Notes under the pieces: model-generated | What the model was told of the DNA's origin: nothing | The model's database searches: none | The model's input: only the letters and a program-made list of their open reading frames with translations | Assembly (NCBI GenBank): GCA_029266425.1 | Contig: JAQSWY010000016.1 | Location: forward strand, 1 to 64,000 | DNA: 64,000 nucleotides | Source: Xanthobacteraceae bacterium | Lineage (GTDB): Bacteria; Pseudomonadota; Alphaproteobacteria; Rhizobiales; Xanthobacteraceae | Reading direction: 5' to 3' | Shown: positions 56,235 through 64,000 of the stretch, in pieces | Layout of the letters: each line of letters begins with the position of its first letter | How positions within the stretch are numbered: position 1 is the stretch's first letter | Program-made: the position numbers and the translations under genes

Positions 56235-57245
56235 TCAGAAATGGCTGAAGCTCTGCTGCTTCAGCACCATCGTGGCGCCGCCCGCCGCCTCCACGGTCAA
56301 CCCCTGCCCGCCCAGCGTTCTGCCGAGCACGGTCACGCCGACGCCGGCCGCAGTGGCCACCGCGCCGAAGGCATCGAGCCGATCCTCGGGCATGACCGCG
56401 AGGATCTCGTAGTCGTCGCCACCGGTCAGCGCGGTCTCCAGCAATGCCGGCTCGGCCGCAATCGCGGCGCGCGCAGCCGCCGAGAGCGGCACGCGGGCCG
56501 CCTCGATCCGGCCGGCGACGCCCGAGGCGGCCAGCAGCTTGGCGAGATCGCCCACGAGCCCATCCGACACATCCATGGCGGCGCTGGCGTGCTCGCGCAG
56601 CGCCGTGCTGAGCACAAGGCGCGGACGCGGGTGCAGATAGCGGTCCTTGAGGAATGCGAGGTCCGCCGCACCCAATCCGGCAAAGCCGGCGCGCCCGGGA
56701 TCGAGCCGCAGGGCGAGCCCGAGAGCGGCATCGCCAATGGTGCCGGTGACGACGATCGCCTGCCCGACCTTGGCGTCGAGCCGTGTCACCATGCGCCCCG
56801 CCGGCACGGTGCCGAGCGCGGTGATCGACACGGTGAAGGGGCCGGGCGTACGCACCGTATCGCCGCCGAGCAGCGGCGCGCCGTACGCTGCACAGTCGTC
56901 GCCGAGCCCCCGGGCGAAGGCGACGAGCGCCGCCTCGTCCATGCCGGGCGGCACCGCGAAGGCCAGAAGCACGCCGAGCGGATCGGCTCCCTTGGCGGCG
57001 AGATCGGACAGATTGACCCTCAACGCCTTGCGGGCGATCGAGGCCGGCGGATCGTCGGGGAAGAAATGCACGCCGGCAACCAGCGCATCCTTGGTCAGGA
57101 CCAGATCATGCCCGGGCGGCGGCGCGATGACCGCGGCATCGTCCATCAGACCGAGCGCGCCGGGGTGCCGCGCCAAGGGCGCGAACAGTCGGGCGATCAG
57201 CCTGTCCTCGGCGGAACCGCCCCCGTCCGTGCCGCCCGCGCCCAT
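56235..57245 (-). CDS. thiL: thiamine-monophosphate kinase
   Basis: 336 residues of the PurM/AIR synthase-like fold. Features: LMDDAAVIAPPPGHDLVLTK, KALRVNLSDLAAKGADPLGV, GLGDDCAAYGAPLLGGDTVR, AMDVSDGLVGDLAKLL and GGDDYEILAVMP, matching the ThiL metal and nucleotide sites. It phosphorylates TMP to thiamine diphosphate. It follows nusB by 8 bases on the same strand. Confidence 0.93.
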   Translation of the reverse strand: MGAGGTDGGGSAEDRLIARLFAPLARHPGALGLMDDAAVIAPPPGHDLVLTKDALVAGVHFFPDDPPASIARKALRVNLSDLAAKGADPLGVLLAFAVPPGMDEAALVAFARGLGDDCAAYGAPLLGGDTVRTPGPFTVSITALGTVPAGRMVTRLDAKVGQAIVVTGTIGDAALGLALRLDPGRAGFAGLGAADLAFLKDRYLHPRPRLVLSTALREHASAAMDVSDGLVGDLAKLLAASGVAGRIEAARVPLSAAARAAIAAEPALLETALTGGDDYEILAVMPEDRLDAFGAVATAAGVGVTVLGRTLGGQGLTVEAAGGATMVLKQQSFSHF

Positions 57246-57253
57246 GACAGCCC

Positions 57254-57739
57254 CTATGTCGTGAATTCGTCGGCGCGCTTGTCCCGCGCCAGCCCGTCGA
57301 GCACGGCGTTCACCATGCCGGTCTCCTCGCGATCGAGGAAGGCGGCGGCGACATTGACATACTCCGCCACAACGACACGCGCCGGCACGTCCGGACGCGC
57401 GCCGAGCTCATAGGCGCCAGCGCGCAAGACCGCGCGCAGCACCGCTTCGATGCGCTTCAGCGGCCAGCCCTTCACCAGGGCGGCGTCGAGCTCGGGATCG
57501 ATGCTGCGCTGCTCGCGCAGCACCCCGCCGACGATGTCGCGAAACAACGTCAGATCGGCGGGAGCGATCTCATCGCCCTCGATCTCGCGGCCGATCCAGT
57601 GGCTTTCGAACTGGGCGAGGATGTCGGGCAGCGGCGTCGCCGCCACGTCCATCTGGTAGAGCGCCTGCACGGCATTGAGCCGCGCCGCGCTCTTGCGGAC
57701 CGGCTTGTGGTTCACGGGCTTGGTCGGCGTCGTGGTCAT
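57254..57739 (-). CDS. nusB: transcription antitermination factor NusB
   Basis: 161 residues, all-helical. Recognisable: RKSAARLNAVQALYQMDVAA, AALVKGWPLKRIEAVLRAVL, GAYELGARPDVPARVVVAEY, NVAAAFLDREETGMVNAVLD. It binds boxA RNA with NusE during rRNA transcription. The N-terminus has a Thr/Lys/Pro-rich lead of about 15 residues. It starts 3 bases after the ribH stop. Confidence 0.94.
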   Translation of the reverse strand: MTTTPTKPVNHKPVRKSAARLNAVQALYQMDVAATPLPDILAQFESHWIGREIEGDEIAPADLTLFRDIVGGVLREQRSIDPELDAALVKGWPLKRIEAVLRAVLRAGAYELGARPDVPARVVVAEYVNVAAAFLDREETGMVNAVLDGLARDKRADEFTT

Positions 57740-57742
57740 GCC

Positions 57743-58225
57743 TCACCCGACCTTGCGTTTAAGCCGCAGCAGCGAAAGCGCCGCCTTGGCCGCGCCGCCG
57801 CCCTTGTCGCCGTCCGACACGCGCGCGCGCACCCAAGCCTGCTCGTCCGTCTCGACCGTCAGTATGCCGTTGCCGAGCGGCAGCTTGCGGGCGACGGCGA
57901 GATCCATAAGCGCGCGGGCGGATTCACCGGCGACGATCTCGAAATGATAGGTCTCGCCGCGGATCACGCAGCCGAGGGTCACCACCGCATCGTAGGGACG
58001 CCCGGCATGGGCCGCCGCATCGAGCGCGATCGCGGTCGCGGGCGGCACTTCGAGCGTGCCGGGAACGGTGACGACATCATAGGCGGCACCGGCATACGCG
58101 AGCGCCGCGGTGGCGCCGGCCAGCAGCTCATCGGCGATGTCGTCATAGAAGCGGGCCTCGACGATCAGAACGCGCCCGTGGACGGGAGCGTCATCGGAGG
58201 CGCGCGGCGGGCGCGGGCTCGCCAT
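57743..58225 (-). CDS. ribH: 6,7-dimethyl-8-ribityllumazine synthase
   Basis: 160 residues. Marks: [60 protein letters not shown] and [16 protein letters not shown]. RibH condenses the ribityl-uracil with dihydroxybutanone phosphate, the step before riboflavin. It follows the riboflavin synthase gene on the same strand. Confidence 0.95.
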   Translation of the reverse strand: MASPRPPRASDDAPVHGRVLIVEARFYDDIADELLAGATAALAYAGAAYDVVTVPGTLEVPPATAIALDAAAHAGRPYDAVVTLGCVIRGETYHFEIVAGESARALMDLAVARKLPLGNGILTVETDEQAWVRARVSDGDKGGGAAKAALSLLRLKRKVG

Positions 58226-58268
58226 GGGGAAACCTCATGCAACTGGACGGGCGCAGGACGTACAGGGC

Positions 58269-58859
58269 TCAGCGGAACTCCGCAAGCCGCGCGGCGTAAC
58301 GGGCCATCATGTCGATTTCGATATTGACAGCGGATCCCGCTCGCACCTCGCCCCACGCCGTGTGGGAAAGCGTGTGCGGGATCAGAAGGCAGGAGAAGCG
58401 CGCATCGTCGACCTCGTTCACCGTGAGCGAGGTGCCGTCGAGTGCAATGGACCCCTTGGGGGCGATGAAGCGGGCAAGCGCGTCCGGCGCCTCGAACCAG
58501 AAGCGCGTGGTCTCGCCGAGATCCTTCCGGGAGATCACCCTGGCGATGCCGTCGGCATGGCCCTGGACGATATGGCCGCCGAGTTCGTCGCCGATCTTCA
58601 AGGCACGTTCCAGATTGATGCGGGCGCCAGGCGCCCAGCTGCTCACGGTGGTGATGGCGAGGGTCTCCGGCGCCGCCTCAACATCGAAGGCGCCCTCATC
58701 CGTGCCGACCACGGTGAGGCACACGCCCGAACAGGCGATGGAGGCGCCGAGATCGATGCGCGCCGTGTCATAGCGGGTCAGGATGGTCAGGCGGCGGACA
58801 TCGTTGCGCGGCTCGATCCGCGCCACTTCGCCCACATCGGTGATGATGCCGGTGAACAT
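58269..58859 (-). CDS. ribE: riboflavin synthase alpha chain
   Basis: 196 residues with two tandem lumazine-binding barrels: MFTGIITDVGEVARIE at the start, then IACSGVCLTVVG, and the second unit with LGGHIVQGHADGIARVI and GSIALDGTSLTVNEVDD. It dismutates lumazine to riboflavin. It starts 4 bases after the ribD stop. I see no FMN riboswitch upstream in this operon. Confidence 0.95.
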   Translation of the reverse strand: MFTGIITDVGEVARIEPRNDVRRLTILTRYDTARIDLGASIACSGVCLTVVGTDEGAFDVEAAPETLAITTVSSWAPGARINLERALKIGDELGGHIVQGHADGIARVISRKDLGETTRFWFEAPDALARFIAPKGSIALDGTSLTVNEVDDARFSCLLIPHTLSHTAWGEVRAGSAVNIEIDMMARYAARLAEFR

Positions 58860-58863
58860 GATC

Positions 58864-59985
58864 TCAGGGTCGCCTCAGTACGCGCAGGCGATCGGGCCCG
58901 TGCATCTCGGTTTCGGTCCCGCTCAGATAAGCGTCGAGCGCGGAGAGCGGCAAGCCGTGCAAGGCGTCGATTGCATCCTCGCCGAGAGTGAGCGGCGCGG
59001 TGAAGACGTTCGCCTCGTCGACCAGTCCGGCCTCCAGGAGGGCGGACGCGACACGCGGCCCCGCCTCCACCATCAGCCGGGTGATCCCGCGCATGGCGAG
59101 CAGATGCACGGCTTCGTGCAGATCAAGGCCGCCCGAGGGGCGGCGGCGCACCCGCATCACCTCGACGCCAATCTCGGTCAGCGTCGTCTCCCGGTCGCTC
59201 GATGCGTCCTCGGCGGCAATCAGCCACAGGGGCGCGGTCTCGTGGGTGGCGACCAGGCCCGAGGCCAGCGGCAGGCGCAGCTCGCTGTCGAGGACGACCC
59301 GCACCGGGGAACGGTCGAGCATGCCGGGCAGCCGGCAGGTCAGCTGCGGGTCATCGGACAGCACGGTGCCGATGCCGGTGAGCACCGCATCGTGTGTGGC
59401 GCGCATCAGATGCACCCGGCGCCGCACGGCCTCGCCGGTGATCGCAACCCGCCGTCGGCCGGCGAGCGCGGCCTTGCCGTCCGCCGAAACCGCGAGCTTG
59501 AGCATGATGTGCGGGCGACCCGCCGTGACGCGGCGTATATGCCCGGCATGGACGAGGCGCGCCTCCTCGGTGCCCACGCCGGTGGTCACCGCGATTCCAT
59601 GCGAGCGCAGGAAGGCGAAGCCGCGGCCGGCGACGCGGATGTCCGGATCCTCGATCGCCGCCACGACGCGGGAGATGCCGGCCGCCTTTATGGCGTCGAT
59701 GCAGGGCGGGGTCTGGCCATGGTGCGAGCAGGGCTCCAGCGTGACATAGAGCGTCGCACCCCGCGCCGCCTCCCCCGCCAGCGCCAATGCCCGCGGTTCG
59801 GCATGGGGACGGCCGCCTCTGGCGGTGCCGGCATGGGCGAGGATCAAGGGCCCCTGCCCGGTCTCGCGCACCACCAGGGCGCCGACTGCCGGGTTGGGCC
59901 AGGTCATGCCGAGATTGAGCCGGCCGGCCGCCATCGCGGCGCGCATCAGCCAGTCGTCGTAATACGCGCCCTGCGGCACGCTCAT
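58864..59985 (-). CDS. ribD: bifunctional riboflavin deaminase/reductase RibD
   Basis: 373 residues. The deaminase zinc site is HAEPRAL (about 61-67) and [11 protein letters not shown] (about 85-95). The C-terminal reductase domain has [18 protein letters not shown] and later [20 protein letters not shown]. It makes two steps of riboflavin synthesis. Its ATG overlaps the nrdR stop by four bases (59982-59985, ATGA), so the pair is coupled. Confidence 0.95.
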   Translation of the reverse strand: MSVPQGAYYDDWLMRAAMAAGRLNLGMTWPNPAVGALVVRETGQGPLILAHAGTARGGRPHAEPRALALAGEAARGATLYVTLEPCSHHGQTPPCIDAIKAAGISRVVAAIEDPDIRVAGRGFAFLRSHGIAVTTGVGTEEARLVHAGHIRRVTAGRPHIMLKLAVSADGKAALAGRRRVAITGEAVRRRVHLMRATHDAVLTGIGTVLSDDPQLTCRLPGMLDRSPVRVVLDSELRLPLASGLVATHETAPLWLIAAEDASSDRETTLTEIGVEVMRVRRRPSGGLDLHEAVHLLAMRGITRLMVEAGPRVASALLEAGLVDEANVFTAPLTLGEDAIDALHGLPLSALDAYLSGTETEMHGPDRLRVLRRP

Positions 59986-60455
59986 TCGTCGAGCCGTCCG
60001 TCTTCGCGGGAATCGAGCTCGCCCAGCACCGCTTCGAAATCCTTGGCCTCGCGGAAATTGCGATAGACGCTGGCGAAGCGGACATAGGCGACGTCGTCGA
60101 GCTGCTTCAGGCTCTCCATCACCAGTTCGCCGATGGTCTCCGAGCCGATCTCGCTCTCGCCCATGCTTTCCAGCCGGCGCACCAGGCCCGACACCAGCCG
60201 CTCGACCCGCTCGGCATCGACCGGGCGCTTGCGCAGCGCAATCTCAATGGAGCGGGCGAGCTTGTCGCGGTCGAACGGCACGCGCCGTCCGGAACGCTTC
60301 ACTACGGTGAGCTCGCGCAACTGGACGCGCTCGAAGGTGGTGAAGCGGCCGCCGCAATCCGGGCAGATGCGGCGGCGGCGAATCGCGGCGCTGTCCTCGG
60401 TCGGCCGGGAGTCCTTCACCTGGGTGTCGAGACTCCCGCAATAGGGGCAGCGCAT
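59982..60455 (-). CDS. nrdR: transcriptional repressor NrdR
   Basis: 157 residues. The zinc ribbon is [10 protein letters not shown] (C3, C6) and [15 protein letters not shown] (C31, C34). The ATP-cone follows ([20 protein letters not shown]). It represses ribonucleotide reductase genes when dATP is high. It is downstream of glyA and coupled to ribD, the common alphaproteobacterial order. Confidence 0.96.
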   Translation of the reverse strand: MRCPYCGSLDTQVKDSRPTEDSAAIRRRRICPDCGGRFTTFERVQLRELTVVKRSGRRVPFDRDKLARSIEIALRKRPVDAERVERLVSGLVRRLESMGESEIGSETIGELVMESLKQLDDVAYVRFASVYRNFREAKDFEAVLGELDSREDGRLDE

Positions 60456-60520
60456 CGGAGTTCCTCAGTTGGCGACTCGCATCAGGTGTCGCGAATCGCC
60501 ACCAATTGTAGCGCTTCCCC

Positions 60521-61822
60521 TCAATTATAGATGGGGAAGCGTGCCAGCAGGCCTGCCACTTTCTCGCGAACCGCCGCCTCTACGAGACTGTCCTCGTCGG
60601 TGCCCTTCTGCGAGAGCACGTCGAGCACCTCGGCGATCATGTCGCCGACCTGCTGGAATTCGGCGACGCCGAAGCCGCGCGTGGTACCGGCCGGGGTACC
60701 GAGGCGCACGCCGGAGGTGACCATCGGCTTTTCCGGGTCGAACGGGATGCCGTTCTTGTTGCAGGTGATGTGGGCGCGGCCGAGCGCGGCCTCCGACACC
60801 TTGCCGGTGAGCTTCTTCGGCCGGAGATCGACCAGCATCAGGTGCGTGTCGGTGCCGCCGGAGACGATGGAGAAGCCGTGGCCCTTGAGGTTTTCCGCAA
60901 GTGCCTTGGCGTTTTCGACGACGTTCTTCGCGTAGAGCTTGAACTCGGGGCGCAGCGCCTCGCCGAACGCCACCGCCTTGGCGGCGATGACATGCATCAG
61001 CGGCCCGCCCTGCGTGCCGGGGAAAATGGCGGAGTTGAACTTCTTCGCCAGATCCTCGTCATTGGTGAGGATCATGCCGCCGCGCGGGCCGCGCAGCGTC
61101 TTGTGGGTGGTGGTGGTGGTGACATGGGCGTGCGGCACCGGGTTCGGGTGCGCGCCGCCGGCCACTAGGCCGGCGAAGTGGGCCATGTCGACCATCAGAT
61201 ACGCGCCGACGGAATCGGCAATGGCGCGCATCTTCGCGAAGTCGATATGGCGCGGATAGGCCGAGCCGCCGGCGATGATGACCTTCGGTTTGTGCTCGTC
61301 GGCGAGCTTCGCCACTTCCTCATAGTCGATGCGCTGGTCGTCCTGGCGCACATTGTACGGTACTGGCTTGAACCACTTGCCGGAAAGGCTCACCGGCGCG
61401 CCGTGGGTCAGGTGTCCGCCGGCGGCGAGATTGAGGCCGAGGAAGGTGTCGCCCGGCTGCATCAGCGCGAAGAACACCGCGGTGTTGGCCTGCGCGCCCG
61501 AGTGCGGCTGCACATTGGCGAAACCGGCGCCGAACAGCTTCTTGGCGCGCTCGATGGCGAGCGTCTCGGCGATGTCGACATATTGGCAGCCGCCATAATA
61601 GCGGCGGCCCGGATAGCCTTCGGCGTACTTGTTGGTAAGGACGGAGCCCTGCGCCTCGAGCACGGCCCTCGAGACGATGTTCTCGGAGGCGATCAGCTCG
61701 ATCTCGTCGCGCTGGCGGCCGAGCTCGGCACGAACCGCCCCGGCAAGCTCGGGATCGGTCTCGTCGAGCGACGCGGAAAAGAATGTCGCGGTGTCTGCGA
61801 CCGTGTTGGCAAGCGAGGACAT
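60521..61822 (-). CDS. glyA: serine hydroxymethyltransferase
   Basis: 433 residues from the ATG at 61822. PLP lysine is in [18 protein letters not shown]; other marks are [54 protein letters not shown] and [18 protein letters not shown]. It makes glycine and methylene-THF from serine. It is 65 bases from nrdR. Confidence 0.96.
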   Translation of the reverse strand: MSSLANTVADTATFFSASLDETDPELAGAVRAELGRQRDEIELIASENIVSRAVLEAQGSVLTNKYAEGYPGRRYYGGCQYVDIAETLAIERAKKLFGAGFANVQPHSGAQANTAVFFALMQPGDTFLGLNLAAGGHLTHGAPVSLSGKWFKPVPYNVRQDDQRIDYEEVAKLADEHKPKVIIAGGSAYPRHIDFAKMRAIADSVGAYLMVDMAHFAGLVAGGAHPNPVPHAHVTTTTTHKTLRGPRGGMILTNDEDLAKKFNSAIFPGTQGGPLMHVIAAKAVAFGEALRPEFKLYAKNVVENAKALAENLKGHGFSIVSGGTDTHLMLVDLRPKKLTGKVSEAALGRAHITCNKNGIPFDPEKPMVTSGVRLGTPAGTTRGFGVAEFQQVGDMIAEVLDVLSQKGTDEDSLVEAAVREKVAGLLARFPIYN

Positions 61823-62015
61823 AGGCCGGGCTCCATGGCTCGGGCGGCGGGAACGGCGGAATGGCCGCCGTGCCCGGCCGGAAACATCGTCCGGTCGCTT
61901 AGCACAGCGTCTCCAGCCTTTCAAAGCACGCCCGACGCAGAGCCGCCTTGCACGCAGGCGACGCCCGCACCGGCTTCTCGCGTCCCGGCAAGTTCCGGCC
62001 GGCACAGTTCCTATT

Positions 62016-62038
62016 CCCTCTCCCCGTCGGGGAGAGGG
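62016..62038. repeat. GC-rich palindrome downstream of ldtR
   Basis: CCCTCTCCCCG and CGGGGAGAGGG are perfect arms around a single base. It is a common alphaproteobacterial intergenic hairpin. It sits about 50 bases past the ldtR stop and could end its transcript, though no T run follows. Confidence 0.7.
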
Positions 62039-62084
62039 AGCCAGCCGCTCTCTTGGCCTGCGCCGCCGAGTTCCAGCCGGCCCC

Positions 62085-62597
62085 TCAGAGCCGGTAGAGA
62101 ATCTGGTCGGTCCAGAAGCGCTCCAGGCGAACCAGGGCCTTGTTGATGACCTGGAAGTCCTGGGCGCCGATGCCGCCGATCTGCTCGATCGTGGTGATGT
62201 GCTTCTGGTAAAGCTTCTCCACGATGTCGCGCACCTCCTCGCCCTTGTCGGTCAGCTTGATGCGGACCGAGCGCCGGTCGATGCGCGAGCGCTGATGGTG
62301 CAGATAGCCCATCTCGACCAGCTTCTTCAGGTTGTAGGAGACGTTGGAGCCGAGATAGTAGCCCCGGGTGCGCAATTCACCGGCGGTGAGTTCGGCATCG
62401 CCGATGTTGAACAGCAGCAGCGCCTGCACACTGTTCACGTCGGAGCGGCCGCGCCGATCGAACTCGTCCTTGATAACGTCCAAGAGCCGGCGATGGAGAC
62501 GCTCGACGAGGGTGAGCGCCTCCATGTAAAGCGGCCGAATTTCTTCGCGACGTTCATCGGTCTTGGCGGTTTCTACCGCCTGTGCATTGCTCTTCAT
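62085..62597 (-). CDS. ldtR: MarR-family regulator, LdtR type
   Basis: 170 residues from the ATG at 62597, chosen because GAGG lies 9-12 bases upstream; an ATG nine codons earlier lacks an SD. Winged-helix: [40 protein letters not shown] (recognition helix), [20 protein letters not shown]. This matches LdtR of Rhizobiales and Liberibacter, which controls an L,D-transpeptidase and stress genes. No transpeptidase is in view here. Confidence 0.85.
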   Translation of the reverse strand: MKSNAQAVETAKTDERREEIRPLYMEALTLVERLHRRLLDVIKDEFDRRGRSDVNSVQALLLFNIGDAELTAGELRTRGYYLGSNVSYNLKKLVEMGYLHHQRSRIDRRSVRIKLTDKGEEVRDIVEKLYQKHITTIEQIGGIGAQDFQVINKALVRLERFWTDQILYRL

Positions 62598-62626
62598 GTC
62601 TGACGCCTCAAATTTTATTTTCATTT

Positions 62627-62643
62627 GAGGGATTAGTTCCCTC
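62627..62643. promoter_or_regulatory. candidate operator upstream of ldtR
   Basis: GAGGGA and TCCCTC are perfect 6-bp arms around TTAGT, about 30 bases upstream of the ldtR start. The position fits autoregulation. The true LdtR site is not known to me well enough to match. Confidence 0.4.
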
Positions 62644-62712
62644 TGATGCGTCTGGTTTTACGTGAAGGCTTATAAAAAGCGCTTAAACGGCACGATGAAT
62701 CTTTAGTGACCT

Positions 62713-62727
62713 CACGTCCTTTACGTG
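62713..62727. promoter_or_regulatory. candidate operator CACGT-N5-ACGTG
   Basis: Perfect 5-bp arms around CCTTT lie about 115 bases upstream of ldtR, in an AT-richer stretch. TTTACGTG also occurs alone nearby at about 62655. A regulator site is possible; this is by eye. Confidence 0.35.
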
Positions 62728-62871
62728 CGGTGAATCCGATCAACTAAACCCAAGGACCGCAACGGTTTGCACGAGACCGCGCGGGGGCGCCGACGGCGGC
62801 CCCGTTTACACCGGCCTAACCATTTCATCTGACTTCGGAATTCGCGATGGCGCGATACTTGGCCCGAAAGA

Positions 62872-63306
62872 TCAGTCTTCGGACTCGCGCGTCGCCTTGT
62901 AGGTCAGGAAGGCGTAGAAGCCGACCAGCAGGGCCTCCACCGCGGCGACGAAGACGAGGCTGCCGACGCCTTCCGGCGCCGAGGCGTTGATCATGATCTG
63001 CACCAGCGTCGTCACCAGCCACAGCACGACGCCCCAGGCCGCGCCGAGCCAGAGCCCGACCGCCGCGACCGGGTTCATGATGCCGGCCCAGATCACCGCC
63101 GATTGCGCGGCGAGCGAGAGACCCTCGAAGCGGCTGACATCGCCGTCCCAGATGCCGCAGATCAGCGTCCAGCTATAGACGGTCTTGAGCAGCAGGAAGG
63201 CGGCCAGTCCACGCAGATACTGCAGCACCCGCCGCTGCCACGGCCCGAGCCGGTGCGAAGCCGGTCCCAGCGCGCCGTCGATCGGATCATAGGGCGTCAT
63301 CGTCAT
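62872..63306 (-). CDS. four-helix membrane protein (DUF6163-like)
   Basis: 144 residues. The ATG at 63306 overlaps the stop of the upstream hydrolase gene (ATGA). Four membrane helices: VLQYLRGLAAFLLLKTVYSW, SAVIWAGIMNPVAAVGLWLG, AAWGVVLWLVTTLVQIMI and VFVAAVEALLVGFYAFLTY. The layout is like uncharacterised rhizobial proteins (DUF6163, uncertain). It is coupled to the hydrolase but its job is unknown. Confidence 0.75.
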   Translation of the reverse strand: MTMTPYDPIDGALGPASHRLGPWQRRVLQYLRGLAAFLLLKTVYSWTLICGIWDGDVSRFEGLSLAAQSAVIWAGIMNPVAAVGLWLGAAWGVVLWLVTTLVQIMINASAPEGVGSLVFVAAVEALLVGFYAFLTYKATRESED

Positions 63307-64000
63307 GAAGCGGGAAGCACCAGTTCGTCGGGGAGAGGCGTGTCGAATAGCGCGGCGATCGCAGCGGGATCGACCTCCTCGAGCCGCGACGGCCGCCACT
63401 TGGGCGTCTGATCCTTGTCGATCAATACAGCACGCACGCCCTCGTAGAAATCATCGCCATCGAGCATCCGCGTCACGACGCGGAATTCCAGGCCGAGGCA
63501 CCCGGCCAAATCCTGCGAGAGCCCGCGCCGCATCTGCTCGAAAGCAATGCAGACGCTGGTCGGCGAAGCGCGGCGGATAGTCGAGAGCTGGAGACGGGCG
63601 AACTCGGCCTCGGTCCCCTCGCCTCGCCCGGCATGTTCCAGCGCCGCCACCACCGCCGGCACGGTGCCGCCGGCGAAGATGCGGTCGATCACCGGATAGA
63701 GGCCCTTGAGCGTCGGTTCCGGCGGCACCGCGGCGAACCGATCGAGCACCGCGTGCATCGCCTCGCCGCTCGCCAGCACTTCGATCAGGTCCGGCCAGCG
63801 CTCGGCCGGGACATGATGGGTGTAGAGGCCGAGCGCCATGGCGTCCGGCATGCCGATGCGTGCCCCGGTCATGGCAAGGAAGGTGCCGGCCCAGCCCGGC
63901 AGGCGCGGCAGCACATAGGTGCCGCCGACATCGGGGAACAGGCCGATGGCGACTTCGGGCATGGCGAAGCCGAGCTTCTCGCCGGCAACGCGATACCGCC
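63303..64000 (-). CDS. 3-hydroxyisobutyryl-CoA hydrolase/enoyl-CoA hydratase family, 5' end missing
   Basis: The gene runs off the right edge; about 232 residues are visible (frame open to 64000). AMPEVAIGLFPDVGGTYVLP holds the catalytic Glu and Asp of 3-hydroxyisobutyryl-CoA hydrolases (P-E-x-x-I-G-x-F-P-D-V-G). Also YTHHVPAERWPDLIEVLASG, PTSVCIAFEQMRRGLSQDLA and a tail KDQTPKWRPSRLEEVD typical of the hydrolase rather than plain crotonases. It acts in valine breakdown. Its stop overlaps the DUF6163-like start. Confidence 0.88.
   Translation of the reverse strand, partial: RYRVAGEKLGFAMPEVAIGLFPDVGGTYVLPRLPGWAGTFLAMTGARIGMPDAMALGLYTHHVPAERWPDLIEVLASGEAMHAVLDRFAAVPPEPTLKGLYPVIDRIFAGGTVPAVVAALEHAGRGEGTEAEFARLQLSTIRRASPTSVCIAFEQMRRGLSQDLAGCLGLEFRVVTRMLDGDDFYEGVRAVLIDKDQTPKWRPSRLEEVDPAAIAALFDTPLPDELVLPAS

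Noticed and set aside
58226-58268. FMN riboswitch in the rib operon
   Set aside because: The rib genes overlap or nearly touch, and no conserved RFN-type sequence was recognised upstream of ribD, ribE or ribH.
1-64000. CRISPR arrays, IS elements, rRNA operons
   Set aside because: No regularly spaced direct repeats, transposase-like frames or rRNA sequence were seen.

Overview
The window looks like a chromosomal segment of a high-GC alphaproteobacterium of the order Hyphomicrobiales (Rhizobiales). The evidence is the gene order DUF177-plsX-fabH-ihfA-merR, the chain queA-tgt next to two cyclophilins and coaD, glyA-nrdR-ribD-ribE-ribH-nusB-thiL, an LdtR-type MarR regulator, a perfect alphaproteobacterial SOS box (GTTC-N7-GTTC) between ssb and uvrA, and several alphaproteobacterial intergenic palindrome families. 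A Xanthobacteraceae-like genome (Starkeya/Ancylobacter type) is a guess, not shown.

Region 1 (about 1-8400) is an accessory island of phage flavour. It carries an overlapping rIIA-rIIB pair, an RtcB-like RNA ligase, a double helix-turn-helix protein, small unknown genes, and two secreted proteins (one with a beta/gamma-crystallin-like end). It abuts the 3' side of a degenerate tRNA-Lys(UUU) whose anticodon loop adjoins an inverted repeat, which looks like a recombination site. Several island genes are broken: rIIA by two single-base insertions, rIIB by at least one probable insertion, and the RtcB-like gene by an in-frame amber codon that separates two catalytic histidine motifs from the rest. 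Three same-strand junctions in the island have a hairpin directly upstream of the next start; one is an intrinsic terminator only 12 bases before rIIA. No integrase lies in the window.

Region 2 (8.6-25.8 kb) is core: wrbA, queA-tgt, two cyclophilins, coaD, a secreted alpha/beta hydrolase, threonine aldolase, an orphan pstB, gyrA (GyrA box present; quinolone pocket reads N-Q instead of D-S), ssb/uvrA around the SOS box, ctaA and a DUF2842 protein.

Region 3 (25.8-34.8 kb) is an exopolysaccharide cluster: polysaccharide deacetylase, CelD-type acetyltransferase, a Wzz/Wzc-type co-polymerase with a degenerate P-loop, a Wza-like lipoprotein, a GT4 glycosyltransferase, an initiating sugar-phosphate transferase and a sulfotransferase-like protein. 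No flippase or polymerase is visible.

Region 4 (35-45 kb) holds a chain of very small overlapping ORFs, tRNA-Pro(GGG), a nitroreductase, an aldehyde dehydrogenase, an RlpA-like protein, the merR/ihfA/fabH/plsX/DUF177/UQCC cluster and bamE. Region 5 (45-51.6 kb) is a complete tripartite tricarboxylate transporter (tctCBA) divergent from its two-component system, which overlaps a third gene for an iron-type periplasmic binding protein. Region 6 (51.7-64 kb) has a K+-independent membrane pyrophosphatase, dadA with an orphan amino-acid binding protein, thiL-nusB-ribHED-nrdR-glyA, ldtR, a small membrane protein and the 3' part of a 3-hydroxyisobutyryl-CoA hydrolase-like gene cut by the right edge.
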